Below, piece after piece: positions 55,201-64,000 of a stretch of 64,000 nucleotides of DNA; position 1 is the stretch's first letter, and the number at the start of each line of letters is the position of its first letter. The DNA comes from Desmodesmus armatus (Eukaryota > Chlorophyta > Chlorophyceae > Sphaeropleales > Scenedesmaceae). The notes under the pieces are model-generated. The model ran no database searches. It had not been told where the DNA came from and saw only the letters and a program-made list of their open reading frames with translations. A program made the translations under genes and the position numbers. The DNA lies in assembly GCA_007449985.2 (NCBI GenBank), contig VIIQ02000064.1, positions 310,001 to 374,000 on the forward strand, read 5' to 3'.

Positions 55201-58200
55201 CCAGGCTCACTGAAGAAGCGTTGAGGGGTGCGTTGAGCAAAGCCGGCACCTGCCCAGCTGGGGTGACCGTGACAGGGTGGGACAGCTGCAGCTGCCCAGC
55301 GTCAGCCAGCTGCTGGGCAGTGACGGCCTTACGCAGCACACATCTGACAGAACTGCCAAGAGCAATGGTTTGGGCAGTGGCCACACCGCAGGTAACAGCG
55401 TCGCCAGCTAGGCTGAAACCGTTCAAGCGCACATTGCCCTCATTCCTGGCCTCCACTGTGCACTCCACCAGGCCCGCTGCAGAGCAAAACACACCAAATG
55501 GGCAGCATCCCAGCAGCAATGCCTTGTTGTTAGTGCTGGTTCTGTACACACATGCATGTGCCATCACGTAGTCACCTAACAGGCTAGTGCTTGATTGATC
55601 AATCATGAGTGCTTGGCTGCACCCCGGGTGACCGGTATACCCGGGTTCGCTTCCTGCTTGGGTCGCTGGAGTGGGCTAACTTGATCCCACAGCGTCTGTA
55701 CCCAATCATTGTGAAGTTCACAATGATTACGATTGTGATACCATGCTAGGCACGAGTGGGGTGCTGACGCCAACAAGCAACCACCCAGTGGAGGCTAGAG
55801 CTACTGCCAAAATGCCCTCACCCTTGAAGTTCAGCATGCAGTTGTCCTCGCTGATGGTGAGGGCAAGCCTGGGCGTCTGCACCACTGCTACTGTGATTGG
55901 CGGCACAACAGACCCCGCCAATGTCAGGTTGGCTGCCGTGACAGATGCGTTGAACACCTTGGTGCCAGCTTCAAAGGAGTCTTGGGTGAACGTGTACAAC
56001 CCACTGCAGCAACCAACACCCAGTACACACATTCATGTCAGGTGGTGTACAGCCATAGCCAGCACCCCACGTACGGTTGCTTTGCGGCTGAAAATGGGTG
56101 CAGCTGAAGTTGGCAACAGGTCAAGAGCCAAGTTTCTTTCTGCACCTCTTTTCAGCGTCTGATTGATGACTGAATTCACAATCAGCCTCCCACGTGGCCT
56201 GTGTAGAGCTGCAAACAGTCATCAAGTGCAATCATAAAGTATGCTTGAGCTATGCATGCACAAAGTAGCGCATGCACACCATGTGGCTGGCAGCACTGTT
56301 GCTGCTGCTGCATACCTGCACAGCACCTGTCCATCAACCTCCATGCTGCTCCCCTCCTGCATGCAGGCGAGCTGTCCAAGGCCTGGCACCACAACACTGA
56401 GGTTCCGCACCAGCACGTTGCCTGTGTTGTACATGGTGTACACCAAGGTCACATTCTGGCCTGCAGGGGAACGCAACACAAGGGGTCGATTATCATGCTG
56501 GGTACTTCATCGTCACATTCAGTGGTTGCTGCTAGCGCGAGTGAGATAGATGCATGCCCTAGAGAATCCCCAGTTGCACTGAGCTGTTGTGTACATGATG
56601 TGTGAGTTCAGGCGACAAGCACTGGGCTTCCAAACAAACTCTGACCCAGTCTTGCGATGCCTGGCTACGTCACTTGTCAGCTACATTGCGGCTGACCTGG
56701 CGCACTCATATAATCATAGCTCACCTGCTGCAGAGACTGTGGCAGGGTTGGCTAAGCCAGTGACGCTGACCCTACCAACCCTGGTCAGTTGCACAACAGC
56801 AGATGGCTGCACCCAGTTGAAGGGTACCTGTGATGCGGTGCGAGGCACAGCATACCCCTCCACTGCGAGACTCATGAAACCCCGTTCGAAGTCCTGTTGG
56901 CTAGCGATGGCTGTGATATTGCATGTAGATGCCCTTGCTAGGGGCTCCAGTGGTCCTGCCATGCAACCAGCTGCCGTAGGCGTAGTCACGCTGACACTGT
57001 TGAGGCCGACGTTGCCACTGTTGCGTAGGTAGAAGGGGCACACGAGTTTGTCACCTGCAAACAGACCATGCAAACAGGCCACGCGGACATGGAAAACGCC
57101 TCAAAATTGTGTGACACACTGTTGCCTTGCTGTACACACCGTGCGCGGGTGTTGTCGGGTGCGCATGGACTTGGTTCGGCTGGCGTGGCGGCTGGCGCGA
57201 AAGGCATGCTGGGAATGATGGGCGCGCTGCTTCCCACCTTGTGACGTTTCCCTTTGGCTGTGTGCTGGCGCGATGCATCCACTCCCTCACCTGCTTTAGC
57301 TGGCACACTGCTGCACTCAGCGCCATTGATGTCAAGTGAGACCTCAGGTCGCCACTGGGCAACAAAGGTGATATCCCGGGACACAGTCAGGTCTGCAGCA
57401 GGGGCCACCGCAGTTACTGTTGCAGTGTGGTCTCCCTCTTCAAGGTCAGAGAGTGTGACCATGTAGGAGGCCCTGCAGGTCAGCACTGCCCCAGGCTGCA
57501 GGAGTGATGTGGTGTTGTATGGCTGAGAGCCAATGTTGCAGACCATGGTGGCTCTAAAGACGTCTGGGACGTCCACCATCACACCCTTGAGGGTCAGGTT
57601 GCCGGTGTTGGTGACAGTGGAGATGAGGTCGATGGGTGTTCCTGCAGGATCACGCAAGTTGAGCACGTGTGCCAGCACAACCCCTTCACAAAAGTGGCAC
57701 AGCAGCTACCTGATTACTGACACACACACGGTGTGTATGCCTCAGCAATGCTGCTCCATGGGCAGAACGGCAGAGGAGCTGCCCAGAAGGAGCCAGAACA
57801 ACACCTGAAACGTGGTGTGCAGGAGCACAGAATGGAAGTGACATAGCATCATGATAACGGATACTTCAGCCTTATGCAGCACTCACCGTGCTGGTGCAAC
57901 ACCAGAGGTACAGCAGAGACACTGATGTCCATCATGGACACTCTGTCACCCAGGACCACAACAACGCTGTCAGGTGCGCTGTACACCCTGGGCGCGCTGG
58001 CAGTGTCAGGCTGTGCTGATGCGGCAGGGACATACACCGTGGCAAAGCCTGCTGTCAGGTCATCTGGAGCCAGAAGCCTGGAAGTACAACACCACAAGTC
58101 ACGCGCTCAGTAGTGGAAGCTCGGCAATATCCTGCTGGAGGGACGATGCATGTAAGCATGCTACAATGGCAGTATGTGCTTGACCTGCATGGTCTGGGCT

Positions 58201-61200
58201 ACTGAGCTTGTCACATGTGTGACTGGTGTACGTACACCAGTGTGCCTTGAGGCCAGAAAGATACATCCATGGTGTTACCTTGTAGCTGTGCAGTTGACAG
58301 ACTGTCCCGGCAACAAATCGTCAACCTGGCACCCGGCATCTACACCATCCAGCACAACACTGCTCAGGCTGGTGCTGCCGGAATTGGTCAGCACCACAGT
58401 GCAGCGCACGGCATCCAGGGTCCCTGCTTGCGTATCACCTGCAAGGCATTCAACAGAAATGACGAAGCCGTTTTGAGGGACTTGCCAATAACGTGGATTA
58501 GCTAGCCTTGCAAGGGAGTGCCAGCAGGACACTGAAGCAAACTGAAGTTGCAGCGTAACTGTAAGGATGCAGCTTACATTTGGTGTGCACTGCGACAAGG
58601 AGCAGCTCGGTTACAGCAGCTCCATAAAACTCACTTTCACCTAGTGATGCTGGGTGACAAGAGCTGGCGAGGACATCCAGGTGCAGCTGAGAACCTCCCA
58701 GCATATGTAGGACCACTGGTGGACCAACGCGTGCCTGTCTGTCACCACCGTCTGGTGGCCCATTATGGTGGTATTCCTCCACCGGGTCATCAAGGGTGGG
58801 TGAGCCGCCTTCGACATTGAAGTATAAAAACGGTTGCTGCAGGTCCCACTCCCTGATGGTGTAAGTGCCGTAACACGTGAGATTCTGGCCAATGCGCAGG
58901 GTGGTATTGGTGGATGGGCAGCGCACAGAGTCCAGCTGGGGGCTGTTGATTGTGACATTGTGCAGCTTCACAGTCCCCCTGCAGCAGTCACGGTGTGAGA
59001 GAGAGAGAGAGAGATGACGCTAAAATGCCAGGCATTTAGCGTTATTTGAGGAAAGGGCCGTGTGTGACCTCATATCAGTCGCCACGTCCCCACCGTAACC
59101 CCAGGTGCCTACACACCCTAGGGATGACGGTGTGAGTCCTTCAGTGTTTGGCATCATATCCAAGGGTATCACATCCACTGGCTGTGCTATTGCTGTGAAA
59201 GAGCTGAGCAGGTGTGAGGTTGATGCGGAGGGCTTGTAGAGGTCGACAGCATCGGGTATGCCTCTCAATCATTGTTGTAGGCAAGCATCACCCCAGGCCA
59301 GCTGTTTACCTGTTGAAGGCTGTGAGGACGAATGAAACAAGGGAGCCTGCAAACAGGCATGTGCAGGTGATAGTTGACGTGTGGTGCCATATGTTGTCTC
59401 TTGTTGCAGCACATTGCTAAATGCACCAGCGTGCAAGCTTGCAAGCAGGCTGTTGCTGATCGCCAGTGTTTTCATTTCTTCTATGTGTAAAATCTGCCAT
59501 GTTGGCATCAAAATAAATGCCTAGTACAAACGAGGCCTGTGAATCACCTACCTGCCCTGCTGATCCATGCTGACTGGTTGGGTGCAAGAGCAATGTTGAC
59601 CTCCAGGGCTGGCCACTTCCTCACATAATGGGTGCTGTTGTAGGAACGTGCAACCAGGGATAAGCTGCCGTTCTGGTTTTGGAACCATGCAAACACTGTG
59701 CCAGTGAGATTGGCATATCCAAACTCACAGTCCTGCTCTGTCAGCTGCACATAAAACTGCAATGGCGTGCACGCCCCGGCAAACAGGCAATGAATCAACC
59801 AAGGCAGGACCGAAGGAGCTAGTGTAGCGCACATTGGTCATGGCAAACATGCGTGGTATGAAGCTGGTCGCAACCACATCATGCTGATTAGGAGCAGCCG
59901 TGCTGAGCTATGCTTAGCCATGCTGTGCTGTGATGTGTGCCAAAGAGTGGCATTGTGTTTGGCTTTGTTACCGCCTCACCATACTTGTTGACTGCATGCC
60001 AGACCGCAGCGCTGCTAGCATGGTAGGGCCTGAAGGCCCGACGATGTCAAAGAGGGTAAGAGACCCGTTGTTCCTCACGCCAAAGGTGCATTCAAACATG
60101 GATGCTGCACGTGCAACAGACAGTACAGTTCAGTACAGTATAGTTATTGCGGATGGAAATTCAACCGTGGCACTAGCCGGCAAGCCAGGGGCTCATGGGG
60201 GTGCCCAGAGGGCCTACTAACGTACCCCAGTCTCCCAGGTCAGGTGTGAGGGCGATTGAAATCATCTGCTAAGCCAGGCGTCAGTTCCAGTAGCATTTTG
60301 GGAAAACAATTGTCGGTGTGGACAATTATTGCGAGATAAAATGGCCTAAACCACGAACACTGACTGACGGCAGCAGTGACAGACACGGGCCAGCCAAGTG
60401 TTTTCACACCCACACAGACCAGTCCCACAATGGCTGGCCCTGGTTTTCGAACAATTACATATGACTTGTGACACTAAATACCCTCCCTGTGCATTGTGGT
60501 GTGGTGAACATCCTCCAAGGCAGCACCATGAGCACAGAAGTTTACATGCAGCACAGAGGCTTACCTGCATACTCAGGGTTATCGCAGTAGAAGACCCTGA
60601 CATCGAGATCAGCATGTCTCAAGAGGGAAGGGGTGGACAGGCTCGCATTTTGCATAAACACACGATGAGGCATACTTCCATCAAGGTCGTCTGAGATCGG
60701 CAGGATGTTGCTGGCAAGGAAGTATGCTCTCGTCACAGTGTTATCATAGTTATCAAAATCCTTGGAGGTCATGTAGCGTCGACCCACACATGTCATGGTA
60801 GCGCCAGCGGGCAGTACTGCTGTACTACTAGTATGCTGTTCATGGCTGGCTGGCTGGCAAAACAAGTCTGCGATGTCACTGTAACGCCGCAGTTGCAGGT
60901 TCCGCAGGGCCACTGTGCCAGTGTTGGTCAATGTGAAGCCATGCAGCACCGGATCGCCTGCAAAGAGCAGCAACATATGGTGAGTAGCATGTCTATGCTG
61001 CAACATGTGAATTGTGCAAGCGTCCACAAAGATAAAGCAGGGTCTGCTTGGAAGGAGACTGCTAGCTCCTAGAAGGATCACTGACAGCCAAGCAACGTGT
61101 GAGCCAGCCAAACACTATCCACTTGTAACCCCCTCCTCCCCCCCACAAAAAAAAAACTACCAGACATGTGACTTGCAAGGACGGAGGTTGCCTGTGCTGC

Positions 61201-64000
61201 AGGCTTTGAATGGATAACTTGTGATCTGCTAGTTGCCTGGCACAGGCAGAGCAGAAGGTATGCAGAGGGCTGAGGTCACCTACCTGGCACGATTGTATCA
61301 ATGTCATACATTGGACGATTCCAATTGGGATGCCAGCCGGAGGTGCCATACTGGTCCCAACTGTTGGACGCATTACAATAGCATGACTGACCCATCGCAT
61401 AGCCATAAGGTCCTCCACAGCAGAACTGGTCAGTTTTTGGGCCTGATCCCATAAACGGACCATAAGATGGTGGTCCCACAGGTGCAAACCACCTGCTGCC
61501 GTTTAGGCTGAGGGCGGGGCGTAGCGTAAGAGGCACTGCCACCTCCGCAACGGCACGTGCTGTCAGTGTTGGTGCGCCTGATGCAACAGCATCCACCTGC
61601 ACATGCCTGACCATCGAGTGTGAAGCCATTGCTTCGTATGCTTCGTCCCAGTAGTCAAAGTCCTCTTGTGTTGCACGCCAGAGCATTGTGCAGTGTGCGG
61701 TGGCTGACGGGGCTAGGGTAGAAAAGTTGCACGGTGTTGCCCCGTGCGTGTGGCCAGGTGACAGTGGCACAGTCACGTCCTTGAGCAGCATAGTGCCAGT
61801 GTTCGTGACATCCAGCCTACACATCAAGTCTTGCCCTGCAATGATAAGCAACCCACACGCCGTCAATAAGATAGGCGGTCTTGCTTCCAGCAGTATACAC
61901 GGCGATGTGCTGAGCAGACTGTCTTGTTGTTACGTTGATGTACCACAATGTCCATGGTGGGTATGCGGATACAGACAAAGCCTGCATGCTGACACCCGGT
62001 GTGCATGGGCCATGCAGTTGATAGGCGCATATAAATGATCCCTCCCCACCTGCAGCTTGCGGGATGGTGCCACAGTAGTGCTTGACCTGTACGGCTGCTG
62101 CCCTCAAAGGCGTCACGACCACGGTGTTGGACACAGCTTCCACCTGCTGCTGCTGAATGCCATTTTCTGCTGTAAAGACAACTGAACACAGCATGGGCCC
62201 GTCGTCAAAGGTGGCTTGGTGTACAAGGATGGACCATGTGCATGTGATGCTTTGCTGAGGCGCGAGGGAGGTGATTGGTTGGGTGCCGCTTCCTTCGCAG
62301 GCCAAGGGGGTGCTCAGCTGGCCAAAGGACGTGCGGTTGAACGCGATGTCTGACAGCCGAACAGTACCAGTGTTCACCTGCAATACATGGCAGTGCAAAG
62401 AAAGCGGCACAACTTCACCATAAGCCCCTAAGGCAACATCAGGCAGTTGTCTTTTTGCACCTGTAGCAAAATGCAGTCTACTGAAATCGGCCCTGTGCAC
62501 CAGTATGACCATCCTTTGCCAGCTGCCCATGTCTAGCAGGCAGCTGTCAATTGTACTTGTTGTTTGCGCATGTTATGCAGAGGTGGGCTCTTGACATGTT
62601 TTCAGGGTGAGGGGCAGATCGAGGTGGTTCACACAATGTGAGACAAGGTAAAAATATTTCAGCAACAATCCTGACAAAAAGGTGGTTCTCAATCACAGGT
62701 GCATCCTCCAAAACAAATGAAGCCCAGAGGCAGATAAGCATGTTGAGCAGCGTCAGCTGTGATGATGTTGCACGGTGGATAGGACTAGGCGTCCCTGCCC
62801 TGGTGCCGACCCTGGGAGCACGCGCCCTGCAACGACGGACTGTTCTCGCATGAGGCGCCAACAGCATGTCGTAGGTGCGGAGCGACTCACCAAGGTGGCT
62901 GTCATCATGAAGGATTCTCCTGCATTAATTGCCACGCTGCTGTTAACCTCCAGCGACACTGCAAGAAGGGCAACCGTCGCCTGGGGTGCTGCAAGTTGAA
63001 CCTGGCTTGGTGGCACAGCAGGCAGCGCCTTCGGGCCCACGGCTGTCCCACTGATGCCAGTCGCTTTAATCGTGTACACACCAGCATTAGCCAGGTTTGT
63101 TTGTGTCCACATGCTGCACTGGTGGGTGTCCGAAGGTGCCATGTAAGGCATGCTGCAATTGTTTTCTGCACCACTGACTGCCACATGTGCCACAGGGAGC
63201 AGGCCGGTGTTGCGAATGACAACACGGCAACCGACTAGATCCGTGCCTGCACAAGTACAAGGCCCGTGCACAAAAAGGCTTATCATGCCATGGCCACCTC
63301 ATAAAGACACCTTGATGATAGCACAGGGGAGTGGGCTGTCATGATCTTGCCAACGGCCCCTGCTGCATCTTGCACACTATCGACGGGTCAGCACATATGG
63401 TTGTACACGCCACCATTGCGAGCAGCAACAGCAGCTAGCATCTCCAATTGCCGCAGGTGACAATGACTCACCCACAGTGCATTTGGTTGCATCCATGTGC
63501 ATATGCAGTCCAGGCTCAGCCAGCACCTGCACATGTGCATAGTGCGTTCTGCTGATCTGCCAGGGGGTCTGACCAACAGTCGCCCGTACCGACGCTGACA
63601 ATTCAACCTGGATGGTACCCCCTGATGACAGAATGGCCTGCTCCAGGTCGTCATCAGTGACCATGTACTGGCCCTCACACACCACATACTGGCCAACGGC
63701 AATGTCCGAACCTAAACCCCAGGCCTGTGCCTGTTGAAGATTGCCATAGGCCGTGCACGCTGGCTGGGCGTCACCCCAAGGTGATGTCAAAGCAGGGCTC
63801 CTCAGCCGCAGGTTTCCTGCAAGACAAACAAAATTACACTGTACTGGTGACGGTCACCTAATGTCGAATTCACACCAGCATGTGTATCACACCACAGCTG
63901 CTTTGATTGACCACCTCTTCACCAAGAGAACTTGCAAGCGGTCGGTAAACAGTGGCAACCGTGGCCCCACCTCACTCTCCATACGCATACCTGCATTTTG
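40213..64000 (-). CDS. Giant modular surface/ECM-type membrane protein (5' end outside window)
   Basis: 36 exons plus a 10-base fragment at the edge (63991-64000), about 5,080 residues. Exon starts/ends: 63816-63472, 63246-62891, 62377-62050, 61835-61284, 60957-60565, 60104-59980, 59756-59552, 59346-59310, 58978-58578, 58438-58279, 58077-57887, 57683-57291, 57054-56725, 56460-56316, 56003-55822, 55476-54844, 54693-53987, 53803-51458, 51321-50410, 50250-50110, 49959-49788, 49590-49256, 49008-48460, 48259-47592, 47381-46953, 46752-46462, 46249-46152, 45965-45366, 45232-44773, 44578-43150, 42784-42446, 42161-41955, 41711-41574, 41307-41077, 40906-40571, 40296-40213 (TAA). Phases match throughout except inside 51321-50410 (one base short) and 44578-43150 (one base over, or a 46-nt intron); exon 50250-50110 has an in-frame TAA. 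Modules: NTG beta repeats, cysteine-rich repeats, REJ/PKD-like region, Thr/Asn/Ser/Pro-rich stretch, TM, short tail. Function unknown; wall adhesion or sensing is inference. Confidence 0.85.
40450..40563. repeat. 56/58-bp tandem duplication beside a splice donor
   Basis: Two near-identical units (40450-40505 and 40506-40563) share GTTGCGCCATAA, CGATTCGGACGCAAAGCT and GGCGATAATCCCT. They lie in the last intron of the giant gene, immediately inside its donor (GTAAGA at 40570). Confidence 0.92.
40694..40765 (-). other. Predicted transmembrane helix of the giant protein
   Basis: Encodes IAGPVIGSIVGIAIVGYVGW then FLYM and RRRR as stop-transfer. About 68 mostly small and polar residues follow as the cytosolic tail. 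Confidence 0.85.
43150..47592 (-). other. REJ/PKD-like juxtamembrane region of the giant protein
   Basis: Beta-rich sequence with REJ/PKD-like features: DASKSLDPDDPK, FSWDCVRE, LRLTARF, and LALTV/VRVTNFLG-type strands. Two RRLL sites (GRRLLQ and GRRLLA) follow, then a low-complexity NGTT/SPSP stretch. The similarity is to the polycystin-type extracellular REJ module; I judged it by eye, so the exact family is tentative. Confidence 0.55.
48118..55173 (-). other. Cysteine-rich repeat array, ten complete and two partial modules
   Basis: Each module is about 150 residues. Key parts in order: GxC, DC, C, CxC, DTC, GxC, TPCxxCxxC, a hydrophobic helix, a GNxGKRAGxLCxxLxxC helix, a short C pair, then LDLCTxEGV and VPG. 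Modules run from about 55173 (partial) to 48118 (partial). One exon (53803-51458) holds several modules without introns; elsewhere modules are split by phase-1 introns. Confidence 0.85.
55592..55728. repeat. Cluster of three palindromes inside a giant-gene intron
   Basis: TGATTGATCAATCA (55592-55605) is a perfect palindrome. CCCGGGT/ACCCGGG (55623-55629 with 55639-55645) has a 9-nt loop. AATCATTGTGA/TCACAATGATT (55704-55714 with 55718-55728) has a 3-nt loop. All are perfectly paired, within the intron 55821-55477; possibly a MITE or SINE remnant. Confidence 0.75.
58997..59014. repeat. (GA)n microsatellite forming a polypyrimidine tract
   Basis: GA repeat on the plus strand. On the sense strand it is a CT run just upstream of the acceptor of the exon starting at 58978. 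Confidence 0.9.
59310..59346 (-). other. 37-nt micro-exon of the giant gene
   Basis: Bounded by TTTGCAG and GTAAAC. It encodes GSLVSFVLTAFNR, which supplies the first strand of the NTG repeat continued by GTVKLHNVTINS in the exon at 58978. Phases 1 and 2 match both neighbours, and without it that repeat would lack its first strand. Confidence 0.75.

Larger units (their letters stand above)
54844..63816 (-). other. Array of about eleven NTG-type beta-sandwich repeats
   Basis: Repeats share a start like GxxLxCxVxVxNTGxVxL, then a strand ending near P, a Cys, LxPG(A/Q)S(V/I)xC and a Y/D(F/L) turn. Recognisable cores: VIRNTG, QVNTG, VTNTG, LTNTG, VRNNG, LTNSG, VTNTG, LRNSG, MYNTG and ARNEG. The pattern resembles DUF11/CARDB-type adhesin repeats; that assignment is tentative. 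Confidence 0.7.

Noticed and set aside
55640..55660. tRNA gene around GGGTTCGC
   Set aside because: Only a B-box-like string is present; no acceptor stem, D-arm or anticodon arm can be folded around it.

Overview
The window looks like nuclear DNA from a green alga, probably a chlorophycean of the Scenedesmus/Tetradesmus type (inference). The reasons are intron-dense genes with GTGAGT-like donors and GCAG acceptors, long CAG/CTG tracts coding poly-Gln and poly-Ala, Ser-Pro-rich secreted regions, and a plant-type GATA factor. Nine genes were reconstructed by reading exons in all frames and requiring splice phases to match. Nothing indicates a prokaryotic, organellar or viral segment, and I saw no rRNA, tRNA or CRISPR array.

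Layout. 1-4640 is gene-free. 4641-9923 (-) encodes a three-finger GATA transcription factor; one of its introns carries two decayed copies of a finger exon. 9924-13992 is gene-free apart from a run of hairpins near 10.1-10.3 kb. 13993-15130 (-) is a small unknown gene, divergent from COQ5 (15468-17981, +), the ubiquinone-pathway C-methyltransferase. COQ5 converges on PIG-U (18163-20398, -), a GPI-transamidase subunit, which is divergent from a J-domain protein (20769-22038, +). 24000-32124 (-) is a receptor-like protein kinase with a Ser-Pro-rich ectodomain. 34460-36656 (-) is a PurN/GART-type formyltransferase, divergent from an Mpo1/DUF962 membrane protein (36991-38475, +). From 40213 to the right edge (-) runs one giant gene with at least 36 exons. 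It encodes roughly 5,080 residues inside the window and its 5' end lies outside.

The giant protein is the most unusual content. It has about eleven beta-sandwich-like repeats built around an N-[TSNE]-G motif, then ten complete and two partial copies of a roughly 150-residue cysteine-rich module I do not recognise. These are followed by a REJ/PKD-like region, a Thr/Asn/Ser/Pro-rich stretch, one transmembrane helix and a short tail. It resembles a cell-wall or extracellular-matrix adhesion or receptor protein.

The genes do not form a pathway; they are mixed housekeeping and surface functions. Three head-to-head pairs have start codons only 334-370 bp apart. Long gene-free flanks are T/G-rich on the sense strand of the gene they follow. 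Several frame breaks (GART, the kinase, two in the giant gene) and one in-frame TAA need checking against raw reads or RNA, because some lie in homopolymers and look like assembly errors.
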